Shown: positions 33,978 through 45,835, counted from the stretch's first letter. The stretch is 64,000 bases of DNA from Antedon mediterranea (GCF_964355755.1 NC_092676.1:11078288-11142287), one strand, 5' to 3'. Notes: generated from the sequence alone by a model not told the origin. Translations and numbers: made by a program.

Positions 33978-34892
33978 TGGCGAGGCGAGGGATCGGCGCA
34001 GGCGCAGAGAGACTGTATTGAGATAAACTCCAGTGTAAGATACTAGATGAACTTTTATTCAATTCTAAAGAATCAAATCAGAAATGACAGTATCAGTAAA
34101 ACAGTAATGACAGTCTCACGAAAATTAACAGATTAAATTGTTACAATACTAATAATACACAACAAGTTAACTTACAACTTATCTCCCCAACACACATCAA
34201 ATCAGTTCAGTACAGTATACACATCAGAAAACATTCTGAATAGACAGAATTAAAATACAGTAAGTTTAAACAATGTAACCTAAAAAACAGCTTCGTAATT
34301 ACACTAAGCAAGATAACAAGCCTAATTACATCATTAGTCCTGCCAAATATCAATGCGCCACCAAACCACGGTGTTCTACCTCCAAACAAAGGAAATATCT
34401 CAAGCGCAATAAATTAGTTCTTACAAACAAACATTAAAGTCATCAACGTAACGGTAAACTTGACTTATATCTAATACGATAATTCAGTTATTGTAATTTA
34501 TCTAAGTTATGATCAATGTAGGCAAAAACTGCCCCACTACAGCGACAATTCTATACATACAGCAAGTCTGCCGATACGAGTGCAATAGCAAGCCGACCAT
34601 GTGAGCGTCGCTAATGATAAACACATGCTAGAGTGATCAACCTAAAATGTGCTCATAATTCGGTATACGTAATAAAATTACTTAATTACGAACAATCATG
34701 TGATTCTTAAATACTTACATATCATCATAATGACAATTATCAAACATCAGTTATGGTTTTAAATAGAAAAGCCCAGTAATTACATCAGAGAAACATTAGA
34801 CGTGTAGATGAATTCAGCAGAACATTCTGAATTGCCCACGCAATATAGCGCCCTCTCTGTTCAGATAAACAACTTAGTTTCTAAGCGAAACA
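33978..34892 (-). repeat. BEL 5' LTR (915 bp)
   Basis: Begins TGTTTCGCTTAG (34892 downward) and ends CCTCGCCTCGCCA at 33978. It matches the 3' LTR over its whole length with few differences, so the insertion is relatively young. The gag start lies 42 bp inside the element from its inner edge. No clear tRNA primer site is recognisable next to it. Confidence 0.92.
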
Positions 34893-34897
34893 TATAC

Positions 34898-35126
34898 TAT
34901 TGCTATATTGGTAGTTGCAGTGTGTGGTTGTTAAATCGTTGGCTTACTGTTACCATGGATTAAGGAATAGAAGGATATGCATCGACGGTGACAACAAACG
35001 ATTTTTCGTTTGCCTATACTAAAGCACTGCTGCCAATCAAACAAACACGCTCATTGAACTCCGTGTCTCTAACCGCGGCCCTCTATACAACGCTGCGAAT
35101 CAACTGTTACATTTTTAGAACAAAAC
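34898..35126. other. Flank of the BEL insertion (repeat remnant)
   Basis: Begins 'tattgctatattggtagttg' and continues 'ttgttaaatcgttggcttac', matching the tandem units at 40690-41050. It is therefore the right half of the repeat unit into which BEL inserted. Confidence 0.7.
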
Positions 35127-35840
35127 GTAGCCATGTAGAAATCGTATGCGCAGACTGATTTTTCTATTGACATGTCTGCGTCGATGATTAATTGACAACA
35201 ATATATTGCTGAACAATTCTGTTTAATTTCATCACAATCGGACTACGAAAAGTTCACTTTCTTACGACTGGTAATTTTAAGTAGTTGGTAATAGTAATAA
35301 AATATGCAATTTTTATATTTGAATTATCATAGTGGCCTGCCACCTCCTGCCATTGAAAATTGTGTTAATCATCTATAGAATATTAGAATTATGCATTTGA
35401 CCATGTATGTTGTTACCGTGTCTTGTGGTCTCAAGTACAACAAACGTGTTTTTAATATATGGCTAAGCAGTGGTTTCTTCATAAATCTCCTTAATTATCG
35501 ATGTGATTATATTTAAATTGTAGTGCCTGGTGATTGGCTAGTCGTTATGTTATACACATCACATCCAATCACCGGGCCTAACTGAATAAAAACTGCGATC
35601 CCTGATCCGGGATTGGCTGGCTATGTATAGTTGCGATACGTCACCACTGACTCTACTACTCTCTAGCGCTCGTTTCGTTTTGAAAAGTAGACGCAAGGCA
35701 AACTTAACCATGAACAAACGAAGCATAAAAGTACCTTGTCTATTACTGATTATTATTCCCACAAGAAGTAGACAACGATGAGTATAGATCATGATTACAC
35801 GTTGTAGCTACTACACTTAAGATTAGCCAACCAATAGGCC
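35127..35840 (+). repeat. Duplicated segment, copy 2 of the ~720-bp block
   Basis: Matches 20338-21060, including the CCAAT-type boxes and the 77-codon minus-strand frame (35792-35559). It breaks off at 35846, where the 4.74-kb element begins; the sequence that follows 21060 in copy 1 resumes at 40586. Confidence 0.85.
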
Positions 35841-35846
35841 TACCTA

Positions 35847-36197
35847 TAGATGAGTGGAAATAGACTTTTCAGTCAAACAAATTGCAACAGTTTGTTTTTT
35901 TGCTGAAACATACTCAACTATATGTAGATATTATCATATCCAAAATCTACCCTGATCTGCCCATTATAAATTACCTAATTTGCATAAAATCAAAATGGCT
36001 GCCATTTTACAACTTTGATCCCAATTATCTCTTAAACCATAAAGAATTTGGTATAAGAATGTATTGAACACAAATATAAACATGACCCCAAAGATTCAGA
36101 ATAATATATTTGATTTGTCTTTGGGGTCAAGGTCAAAGGTCATTCCAGTTTGACATCTAAAATATGCTAATTATCTCTTAATCCATTAGGTATTTTG
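35847..36197 (+). repeat. 4.74-kb element, left inverted terminus
   Basis: Pairs with 40140-40585. It carries a 17-bp palindrome AAAATGGCTGCCATTTT (35992-36008) and a TCAAGGTCAAAGGTCA block at about 36127-36142. It then merges into the tandem units. Confidence 0.85.
36126..36143 (+). promoter_or_regulatory. DR1-type nuclear-receptor site in satellite unit 1
   Basis: Reads GTCAAGGTCAAAGGTCA: two AGGTCA half-sites spaced by one base (DR1), preceded by TCA so that the first half-site is an extended TCAAGGTCA. DR1 is the classic site for RXR/HNF4/COUP-type receptors. The match is by sequence only; no binding is shown. Similar sites occur at about 36633-36650 and, in complement, at 40282-40300 and 40129-40145. 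Confidence 0.55.
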
Positions 36198-36203
36198 AAT
36201 AAG

Positions 36204-36558
36204 TGAGTCATATGGCCGAGCGGTTAAGGCAGGGGCGCCGTTTATCGTACCTAAAGAGCCAACAACAACATCGGCAAGGGTTAGAGGCCGACTCGCTCCT
36301 AGTTCTGGTGGTGGAACAAGTCTTCTCGGATAAGGACTATAAACCGTAGGTCCAGTGTACACAGTTATAACCTGTGTGTACTTTAAAGAACCCAGTTCAT
36401 TATTCGAAAAAGAGTAGGGGGTTACCCCGGTGAACTGGTTCACACAATAGCCTCTGTATCAGGGGGATTACCACCTATCTGATAGGACAGTGATTAATTC
36501 ACTATTGGTAATCCTTGGCCACAGTGCCTAAAGACATAAAATAAATAAATAAATAAAT
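36204..36558 (+). mobile_element. tRNA-headed SINE
   Basis: Starts with TGGCCGAGCGGTTAAGG (36213-36229), a pol III A box like that of tRNA-Leu/Ser. A weak B-box-like stretch lies near 36279-36290. It ends in an (AAAT)n tail. AATAAG flanks both sides (36198-36203 and 36559-36564), and removing it restores the satellite unit. About 355 bp. A related head lies in complement at 62948-63002. Confidence 0.85.
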
Positions 36559-37202
36559 AATAAGAATGTATAAGTACAAATATAAATGTTACCCTAAAGA
36601 TTTAAAATAATGTATTTGATTTGTCTTTGGGGTCAAGGTCAAAGGTCATTCCAGTATGGCCTCTAAAATATGCTAATTATCTCTTAATCCATTAGGTATT
36701 TTGAATAAGAATGTTTAAATAATGTAAAATAAGACAACTCCCTGGTTTAACTATAGTACAAATATAGGCCTAAACATGACCCTAACGGTTTAGAATAATG
36801 TACAGTAATTGAGTTGTATTAGGGTTCAAGGTTCAAAAGGTTATCTAATTACACTATATAAAATTTGAAAATAACTCTCAAAACATCAGGTATTTTTAAC
36901 AAGAATGTATTTAATATAAATATGACCCTAAATATTCAGAATGATGCAATTGAGTTGTATATGGGGTCAAAGTCAAATGTCATCTAATTATGCCATATAA
37001 AATATGCTAATTATCTCTCAAAACATCAGGTATTTTTAACAAGAATGTATTTAATATAAATATGACCCTAAATATTCAGAAAGATGCAATTGAGTTGTAT
37101 GGGGTCAAAGTAAAATGTCATCTAATTATGCCATATAAAATATGCTAATTATCTCTCAAAACATCAGGTATTTTGAACAAGAATGTATTTAATAGAAATA
37201 TA

Positions 37203-38712
37203 CATAATAATAGTTTTCCCCGACCTTTGGAAAAGGGCTACTGCAGTTCCCATTCCTAAAACAGTGAATGCTAGTTCTGTCTCTGACCTTAGACCTATTT
37301 CCCTTACCTATGTTCTTGCCAGGGTATTTGAATCTTTTATTGTTAAGTGGATTCTTGAAGATATTAAGGGTAAATTAGATTCTCGTCAATTTGGTAGTAG
37401 GAAAAAGGCTTCCTCAACTCACTATCTTGTTAGTCTTATTGACTCTACACTCAAAGATGTTGAGAAGGGTAAATGTTATGTTAACCTATGTGCCACTGAC
37501 TTTACTAAAGCTTTTGATCGTGTTGATCATAATTTTATTATTATAAAGTTGATTGAACTGGGTGTGAGGTCGTCCATAATTCCCATCGTCTGCAGCTTTC
37601 TCACTTCCCGTTCTCTCAACACCAAGTTTGCTGGGATTTTGTGTCATCTTCAAAGTCACTGACTTGTGGTGTCCCACAGGGGACATTGCTTGGCCCTGTA
37701 CTTTTCCTAGTACTTATTAACGATGCTTGTGTTGATTGCTGCAGACGATGGAAATATGTGGATGACCTCACCCTTGGGGAGGTCGTTCGCAAAGGTGATT
37801 TGCCTTCCATGCAATCCCTGTTAGATGATCTGAGTGTTTGGTGTTCATCCAATAATATGATACCCAAACCCTCCAAATGCCATATCTTGGTTGTCAATTT
37901 TCTTAAGGACAAGTCGGATGATATTATATCGCCTTCTTTTAGTCTGAGTGGTTCCATTTTACAAGTAGTTGATCACATGACGCTTCTTGGTGTAATCATT
38001 CAAAATGACCTGAAATGGGAACTTAACACTAATAATATTGTGTCTAGAGCTTCTAGACGTTTATTTTCCTTGTGCATTTTGAAGAAAGCAGGAATCTTAA
38101 TTAATGATCTGTTGACTGTTTATATGGCGTATATAAGACCTATTTTAGAATATGCTGCCCCTGTTTGGCATGGCGCTATCACTAAGGACATGTCCAAGTC
38201 TATTGAAAAGGTACAAAAGAGAGCATTGCGTATCATGCTAGGTAACAACTATTTGTGCTATGATCATGCATTGTCTGTTACTGGTTTACCTACTCTTGTA
38301 GAGAGAAGAAACAAACTTGTGTTGTCTTTCGGGGAAGGCTTATTAAAATCCGAGCTGTTTAGAGAAATACTTCCCCCTCTTCATAAGCCAGCTCGGTCTC
38401 TCAGAGTCAACCGCTTTCTTGAAGTACCTCATTGTAAAACCAGCAGACTTAGGTCGTCTCCAGTTCCCACCATGGTGGATATAATTAATAGGCACCACTA
38501 GCTCTTTTTTAGATATGTAATAAGTGAATGTTTTAAGGTTTTTTATTCATGTATGTTTTTAATTGTATGGTACGATATCTAATTTTATTAAGATGTTTCT
38601 ATTTTTATAGCAATTTTAACTAATTTTTAGTCATTTGTAATACATTTCATTTCAGTCCTTGACTGTCGTTTTGTAATATATTTTTATATACCGAATAAAT
38701 AAATAAAAAAAA
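37203..38712 (+). pseudogene. 5'-truncated LINE with RT (CR1/L2-like)
   Basis: Frame 37208-37640 gives FPDLWKRATAVPIPK, SDLRPISLTYVLARVFE and TDFTKAFDRVDHN. After a frameshift near 37640, 37653-38501 gives TCGVPQGTLLGPVLF, KYVDDLTLG (catalytic), GVIIQNDLKW, then the C-terminal part KVQKRALRIMLG and SSPVPTMVDIIN with a natural stop. The 3' UTR ends in (AAAT)n/poly-A at about 38695-38712. It inserted into a satellite unit, which resumes at 38715. The endonuclease is missing and the frame is broken once, so it is dead but not very old. Confidence 0.88.
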
Positions 38713-38820
38713 AAATAATATGTTCTTATGATTTGCATTTGATTTGTATTGGGTCAAGATAAAATGTCATTATCTTACAATATAAAATACTCTAATTATG
38801 AAGTGAATTCATTTCAATTT

Positions 38821-40139
38821 GGTTGGGGATGTACTTATGAACAACTCATATCTATTTTGAAAATCTGATTTGAGTTAACTTCAGGGATCAGACTATTAGG
38901 AAAGGTGTTTTAATTGTAAGGAATTACATTTATTATATTTGGGTTTTTTTTAGATTATAGTACACTATGCTAAAATATGTCACACAAAAACTGTCAATCC
39001 TGGCTGGTTGTGTGAAGTGTTTAAACTGAAATTATGGGAAAGTGTGGAAACACCTTTACCCTTACAAAATTTGTAACTGTGAAAATGGAGGTCATGTGGT
39101 TCAAGCAGTTACCGACCACTTGAAACAGTAAAACCTGACCCTAACATTGGGAAAAGTTAAGTTGTACTAACCAAAGTGGGTGCAGTATTAAGAATACAGA
39201 GACTATGTGAACTAAAAATCTTTAGAACAAGTGTCTATAGTTTACTTTAGTATAAGAACGAGTCCTCTGCTCTCAAATGACACAAATATAAAGATACATT
39301 AAAAAAAAATTAGAATCTTTCGTAACACCCTAAATTTTTAAGTTTGAGATGGATGAAAATTAAATAAAATCCAGCCATTAAAAACAAGTGTAGTTTGTAT
39401 TCATATTTAAATACCCTTAGTGTATGTTAAAATTTATCTAAACACAAACATTTTAAAGTATCAGTATATATTAGGATTAAGTAACAGTATTTATTAATAC
39501 TTTTATTAGCAAAATGATGCTTCAATTGAGAATGTAATGAATACAGTAAGACAGTAAGTCATTGTGATACTTACTAAAGTATACTTTAACAAAACTAGTT
39601 CTTTGCAACTGTTGTTGCTTAGTTTAACTGTAGATAATTTGATAAAAAAAAAATTATAGATGATGATAAATTACTAATTATCAGAAAGCTAAGTTTATTG
39701 GTCTACTCTGACGTAATTTTACTGAATTCTCAGAGAACCGAGAATTGTCCAAAGTATGGCAAAAACATCTTAAAAAGTAACTCCATTGACGATCGAGTCC
39801 GACCCAAGAATTATTTAGACATTTTTGTGACCAATGTTTCAGAAATGTAAGGTTATAAGCTTCGTAGGTCTACTAAAGTAGGTATGCCTAAATGTAAAAG
39901 TAAATGTCAAAATAAGCTATACTGTATGGTATAAAGTAAATGACCTACTGATACTATGTAAATTTAGTAGTTATAATATTTATAAATAAACAATTTTTTC
40001 AAAATTGACCTAGTAATCTCTGGGTGGGCGCAGTGTGCAGACATCAATCTGCTGCAATGTCTGTACTGTATATGCTATGTTTTTAGTAGTAGTAAGACTA
40101 GGATAATTAGAATTTTTTTATATTGTGACCTTTGACCCA
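38821..40139. other. Unassigned part of the 4.74-kb element
   Basis: AT-rich, no open frame of note, no match elsewhere in the window. No domain seen. Confidence 0.5.
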
Positions 40140-40585
40140 GTGACCCCAGGGTAAGATTAAAAATCAAATGTGCTATTCTGAATCTTAAGGGTCATGTTTA
40201 TATTTGTACTTATACATTCTTATTCAAAATACCTAATGGATTAAGAGATAATTAGCATATTTTAGATGTCAAACTGAAATGACCTTTGACCTTGACCCCA
40301 AAGACAAATCAAATATATTATTCTGAATCTTTGGGGTCATGTTTATATTTGTGTTCAATACATTCTTATACCAAATTCTTTATGGTTTAAGAGATAATTG
40401 GGATCAAAGTTGTAAAATGGCAGCCATTTTGATTTTATGCAAATCAGGTAATTTATAATGGGCAGATCAGGGTAGATTTTGGATATGATAATATCTACAT
40501 ATAGTTGAGCATATTTAAGCAAAAAAACAAACTGTTGCAATTTGTTTGACTCAACGCCTATTTTTCATCTATTTCCACTCATCTA
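40140..40585 (-). repeat. 4.74-kb element, right inverted terminus
   Basis: Complement of the left terminus, including AAAATGGCAGCCATTTT (40414-40430) and TGACCTTTGACCTTGACC (40282-40299). A second unit with TGACCTTTGACCC lies at about 40129-40141. Confidence 0.85.
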
Positions 40586-40689
40586 CTAGGCCTATATCAT
40601 TGTCGGCAAATCATAGGGTTTACTAGTAAGCCTAGAAGGCCTTGGCCTACTATCCTTGCTGATTTTGTAATTTTAAATGTAGGCTGAGA

Positions 40690-41050
40690 CAACAAGATCA
40701 AGGTCATTATATACTATTGCTACTTGTAGTGTTTGGTTGTTAACTCGTTGGCTTACTTTTATATACGTATTGTTCCAAGCTGATGTTCGATTCGATGTTT
40801 TTTTGTGCGCGTACACGATACCACAAGGTCATGGTAATACATGCCATTGCTACTTGTAATGTTTGGTTTTTCTCGTTGGTTTACTATTATATGTACGTAT
40901 AGTTCCTAATCGATATTCGATTCGATGTTGTATGTTGTGCGCGTACACGACACTACAAGGTCATGTATACCATTGTTACTTGTGGTGTGTGGTTGTTAAC
41001 TCGTTGGATTACTGTTATGTAGGCCTATGTCTAGTTCCAAATACAAACAG
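40690..41050 (+). repeat. Three tandem ~125-bp units
   Basis: Units share 'caaggtcat..atac.attgctacttgtagt', 'gtttggttgttaactcgttgg' and 'gtgcgcgtacacgatac'. They start near 40690, 40830 and 40960. One such unit near 21970 was the BEL target, and its right half is at 34898. Confidence 0.8.
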
Positions 41051-42840
41051 TTAGCTAGATTGCGCCAAAGAGTTGCAATCTAGGCCAATACCATGCAATA
41101 AACAAAATGCAGTAGTCAAGGCCTACAGTTTTCATTTTAAAATTCTGATGGTGACAATATTTGGCTACAGAATTACATCGCGTTTGTACTCTTTCGCTCT
41201 GTTTATATTTTGATAATTTCCTGTTATTCGAGAGCCATCTGGACAATTGCAATTGCGTACGTATACGTAAAGACGTAGGTTTTATTCAAGGACAAATTGT
41301 ATTCGTATTTGTATAAAGGACAAATGTCAGTAAGTCGCGCGTAATCTTTTTCTCAGTGCTTCAGACCATGGGTTCATACTTTCCGTACTAAATTGTGCCA
41401 GCAATTGAAAGTCATTAGGCCTACTAATTGAGTATGTTAAATTGAACTGTTTGTCCCATTCCTTTCCGTACCCAAACTAATTTTGGCTAGGATTTAAAAG
41501 CATGATAATGGTTTGTTAGTGGATTAGGTTCTGTAATGCAATGTGTAAATATTTCGAAGCTTTATATATTCGAGAACCATTGTAATTAATTTATGACCGA
41601 ACTGATAAACAATCTCTAAAGCTTCATGGCTTAACTTGTTTATGTATCTTTAAACTGGGACGTTTTTTAGTCGCGTGCAACGTAACTCTACAGCTCACGT
41701 CTATGTCGGTCAGTTGGTAGGACGGTTGGTCGGTAAACACTAACTAAAGCACGCGACTGCAGCCATGTATATGGTGTTGTTTTCTGTTATGTTGTCTATA
41801 TTTTTTTTCTCTTTGTTGGGGGGGGTGGGGGGGGTCCCACATTTATTCTCATATGCATAAACTATACAGTCTAAATATAATAGGGTTAGTATACTATCAG
41901 TGTCTAACTGATATCTCTTCCATTCATTATATTCATTTTCTATTATAATTTTAATTCTTTTCTACACTAAATATTCACTTTTTTTTCTTAAATTATTTGC
42001 ATGCACATTTTTTCTATACATCATACAGAATAGAATTTGTTTTATGTGAATTAGCTTTTTTATAGCATAATAAAATATAACAAATATATATTCTCCATTT
42101 TACAAAGTTTATACACATACATAATTTAGTTAATAATGTTCACAATTTTCTCGTTTCCTATTTTAACTAAATCATTTTCCTTTTAACCAAGCCTCTTTTA
42201 ATTTTTAATTTTTAAGTATTTGTTTTTTAATGCCCTTCTCTTCATTTGTGAAAATGTTGAGATGTAACCTGAATTTTATTTCATTTAAAAACATATTGTA
42301 TACTGATGTATTTTACGTTTGTATAAACAGAATATTCCTACAGTTCCGATTTTTTTACGAACATTTTCATTTTTTTGAAAAAGGAAATTATGTAAGTTAA
42401 AATTGGTAAGATTAAAATTCTTTACATCTTTTATTCGACTTTGACAGTTCATTTCTGTCAAAATAAAGAAATTCGCTATGCCAATTACCGGTAAACTAAA
42501 GAAGTTAGACCAGCTTGGAAAGATCTGCATTACACACGTGAAATTTACTTGGTTAAATAATCTTACCACTATCATGGATGTAAGAACAGCATAGTTGAAG
42601 ACATTAAGCATGAAAACAGTTACCCAGAGAAGAGGAGAGACTTAATGTCGGTAAAGTACTAGGTGATTCTCTTACAAAAAATATCATCACTACAAATTAC
42701 CTTATGGAAATTCAATCCATAGGTGGAGCTGATCTAAATAAAATAAAAGAACCAGTGTGGAGAAATAAATAATTAGAGAGGAACGAATTAGATAACATCG
42801 GATAAAGTTCATTGTACGATATACTATATTTTTTAGATAT
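41051..42840. other. Intergenic stretch
   Basis: Contains a copy of the short repeat (41684-41790, 'ctcacgtctatgtcggtcag', 'gcagccatgtatatggtgtt') and a G-rich run at 41818-41836 (8 G, T, 8 G) that could form a quadruplex. No gene recognised. Confidence 0.5.
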
Positions 42841-42949
42841 TCCAGACCATAATCCTTGAACATTTTATTGTCGACAGATCAGATATCAGATCAGTGCCTT
42901 GTCAATTAGCTATAATATTCCGAGTCTCGTTATAACATTTATTGGATTA

Positions 42950-45335
42950 AGACTTTTTTTACTCTTAGACTACGCCATGATTGGAAAAAAGGGAGGCCGA
43001 TATTGATGCAGCATCAATTCGTTTTAATATTTCCTGATTCATGTAATGGAATTGAAAGTATTCCTGATGTTAATTTTGCCTAGAATCATTTCAAAGAAAC
43101 ATTGACTAATATTATTGATAAAGTTGCCCCTGTCAAAGAAGTAAGAATTAAACACAAAACAGAACCGTGGTTCTCCTCTGACATTCTAGAAAACATAAAG
43201 AATAGAAATAAACTATTAAATAAATTTAATAAAAATAGGGATCCTCAACTTTATAAACAATATTGCACACTAAGAAATAAGGTCCAACGTGATATAAAAA
43301 CCGCTAAGTCTAACTTCTATCTTAAAAAAATTAAAGAAAACAGAAATAATCCTAAAAAGCTATGGAAATACCTTAAGGACATTGGCTATAGTACTAAGAG
43401 GAAAGAATGTAAACATTTTTTTTTAGATATTGATGGTAACGCATGTTTTAATAATTGTACTATATCTAATTACTTTAATGACTATTTTACAAATATTGCA
43501 TCTGACCTTGTATCCGAACTGCCTATGTGCAATAATTATATTTTTGATACTAATTCTGAGCATTTTAAATCTTTTTATAATTCTAGAAATGTACTGCCGA
43601 ATAAGTTTATACTGTCCGAAGTTAATGAAGAGACCATATTTCATGAACTAAACAAACTAAACGCTAATAAAGGACCAGGACTCGATAATCTTCCAGCCAG
43701 ATTCTTAAAAGATGGCGCAATTATCCTTAAGAAGCCTGTAACCTATATTGTAAACCAATCTATAAGTAAAAAAGTAGTTCCAAGTGATATGAAAACGGCG
43801 AAGGTTTTGCCTCTTCACAAGAAAGGTTCGAAAGATAATGTGAGAAACTACAGACCCATTAGTATTTTAAGTAGCATGTCTAAACTCTTAGAAAGAGTGG
43901 TTTATGATCAACTCGAAAAGTACTTGTTTGAAAATAAGTTACTTTATGAATTTCAAAGTGGTTTCAGAAGAACCTTCTCTACCGACTCAATCCTCATTCA
44001 CTTAAACGATTTTATTAGAACACAGATTTCAAAAGGCAATTATGTTGGCATGGTCATGCTTGACCTGCAAAAAGCCTTCGACACAGTCGACCATTCTATT
44101 CTGTGTAAAAAATTAGAAGCTATGGGGGTTGGGTCGGTAGAATGGTTCCGGTCTTATTTATCTAATAGAAGACAGATTGTTTGTATCGATGGAACTTGTT
44201 CAGAACCCAAACGTTGTACACATGAAGTTCCACAAGGTAGCATATTAGGTCCGCTTCTGTTTATATGTTACATTAATGATATGTCAATATGCATTGAGAA
44301 TTACTGTAAATTGTTATTATACGCTGATGATAGCGCAATGTTGGTGGCCCATCGTGACCCAGTATATATTTCTAATAACCTAGGGCATAATATGGAAGTA
44401 TGCAATAACTGGTTGGTTGAAAATAAATTGTCCATGCACCCACAAAAAACGGAGTGCATCATTTTTGGATCCAAAAAGAAATTAAAGAATATCGAACAAT
44501 TCGAAGTCCTCTATAATGAACATACCATCCATAGTTGCAATTCCATTAAATACCTTGGTTTACAAATAGATAATTGTGTGTCTAATGAAGAATATGTTAA
44601 CAATATAATTAAAAAAGCAAATTCCAGATTAAAGTTCATGTACAGACAAGCTAGCTGTTTGGACATGCAAAGTCGTAAGCTGTTATGCACGGCGTTAATT
44701 CAAAGTATTCTTGATTATGCTGTCTCGTCCTGGTATTGTGGTATCAGTACTGTCCTGAAAAATAAGCTTCAAGTAACACAAAACAAAATTGTGAGATTTA
44801 TTCTCGATCTCGCCCCTAGGGCACATGTTGGTCAGGCCGAACTTTCCGTTACTGGATACCTGAAAATAAGTGATAGAGTTAAGTATATTAGACTAATCCA
44901 CGCTTTCAAAATATACCACGATATTGACGCTCCTTATCTTAATGAACATTTTACAAAGATTTCTGAACTAATAGTACAAGGAAATCCAATGTAAACTTTG
45001 TAATTCCAAATATTAAAGGCCAAGCCTCTAAAACATTTTATTATAATGCTATTTAAGACTGGAATGATCTACCTTCCGATATCAAGAGTATACAAAAATT
45101 AATTGAATATAAACGTGCGTTAAAGGTTCACTTTGGTATTGTGCATTAACCATGCTGATGATTGTATTTTGTATATGGATGTTTCTGTTTATTGTATTAA
45201 TATGCATTTATAATGTACACATTATTATCTAACTTGCTTGTTTAAAGGACCCCATTGGAATTAAGCTGTTTCAGCTTTATGGGTCATCCTGGTATTTTTG
45301 TTGTATTGAGTACCGAATAAAACAAACAAACAAAC
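42950..45335 (+). pseudogene. CR1-like LINE, RT nearly intact
   Basis: Degraded end of an endonuclease/linker from ~42985. TAG at 43081-43083 interrupts the linker, and the frame is then open to 44994. RT blocks in order: [79 protein letters not shown], then the C-terminal tail. A frameshift at ~44994 shifts the final ~40 residues (WNDLPSDIKSIQ) to another frame ending near 45147. The 3' UTR ends in (AAAC)n at about 45315-45338. There is no natural start codon, so the copy is 5'-truncated. Confidence 0.9.
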
Positions 45336-45550
45336 AAATACTACGACCGATATATAAGTAGGCTACGAAAGTTGTTATTTGATCTTTTTGTTCCAAAATT
45401 AACAAGATGCATCACAAAAAAAATATGCATTACTCATCAGTCATATGCATAGGTGCCACCCGGGTTTCAATTTCCAGAGGCATTGGTCATGTTTTCGAGA
45501 ACCATTCGGGTACACCCATTAGAGGGTGCGCGAGCGAACCTTCTAGTGTA

Positions 45551-45600
45551 GGGAAATTATACTGTAGGTGGAGGTATGCACTTTCGGAGTGCCCTCTAGT
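45551..45600 (+). repeat. Remnant of dispersed repeat family A
   Basis: 'gtaggtggaggtatgcactt', then 'tcggagtgccctctagttcc', matches the right end of 5195-5640 and, in complement, 62408-62450. Confidence 0.65.
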
Positions 45601-45835
45601 TCCTTCTTTATCTAATCTCTTTCTCTCATACCAGTACCGTTCAAATTCGATTGTTAAATTGTTAAAATGTCTTAATACTGTTAGTAGTACTATTAGTTTG
45701 GAGCAGCAGCACTTGTAAAAAACGAATTTAAATGATTAGTAACGATAGTATTGCCAAGTTAGAAGCAACACTTGTGCTTGTATTATTAGTTTATTAGTTG
45801 ACCATTGAATAAATTCATCGTACTTATTAAGTGTG

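Larger units (their letters stand above)
21993..34892 (-). mobile_element. BEL/Pao LTR retrotransposon with nested insertions
   Basis: Minus-strand element: 5' LTR at 33978-34892, gag, protease, RT, RNase H, integrase, polypurine tract, then 3' LTR at 21993-26183. Both ends are flanked by TATAC (21988-21992 and 34893-34897), a 5-bp target duplication typical of the family. The uninterrupted target is preserved in a related repeat at about 40700-40715. Without insertions it would be ~7.2 kb. It carries a LINE in the 3' LTR (22200-25462), a second insertion in the integrase (26349-28745) and an inverted duplication in the protease region. Several frameshifts and an integrase active-site change make it defective. 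Confidence 0.93.
36060..37203 (+). repeat. ~140-bp satellite units
   Basis: The landmark 'caggtatttt.aa.aagaat' recurs at about 36188, 36697, 36888, 37029 and 37166. After subtracting the SINE, spacing is about 137-146 bp in most cases. Each unit has 'ggggtcaaggtcaaaggtca'-type sequence and 'tatgctaattatctct'. Units nearest the terminus are best preserved; inner ones are degraded. One further unit lies beyond the LINE at 38715-38820. Confidence 0.8.
35847..40585. mobile_element. 4.74-kb element with ~0.4-kb inverted termini and internal satellite
   Basis: Ends are inverted repeats beginning TAGATGAGTGGAAATAGA at 35847 and, in complement, ending at 40585. After an indel they continue matching for ~430 bp. 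CTA lies on both sides (35844-35846 and 40586-40588). The empty site is seen in the paralogous block near 21050-21062 (...cctacctaggcctat...). Inside are ~140-bp tandem units (36060-37203 and 38715-38820), a SINE (36204-36558), a LINE (37203-38712) and 1.3 kb of unassigned AT-rich sequence. No transposase is recognised, so it is either non-autonomous or of an unfamiliar class. Confidence 0.85.

Noticed and set aside
36204-36290. Possible tRNA-Leu or tRNA-Ser gene
   Set aside because: Good A box only. It has a weak B box, a long non-tRNA body, an (AAAT)n tail and target duplications; it is a SINE.
36060-37203. CRISPR-like array
   Set aside because: Repeats of ~140 bp without unique spacers, in a eukaryotic mobile element; it is a satellite.
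41818-41836. G-rich run as a regulatory quadruplex
   Set aside because: The run is simple and isolated, and nothing nearby suggests a promoter, so function is not supported.
42285-42611. 108-codon minus-strand frame
   Set aside because: AT-rich, low complexity, no domain, no repeat context supporting coding.
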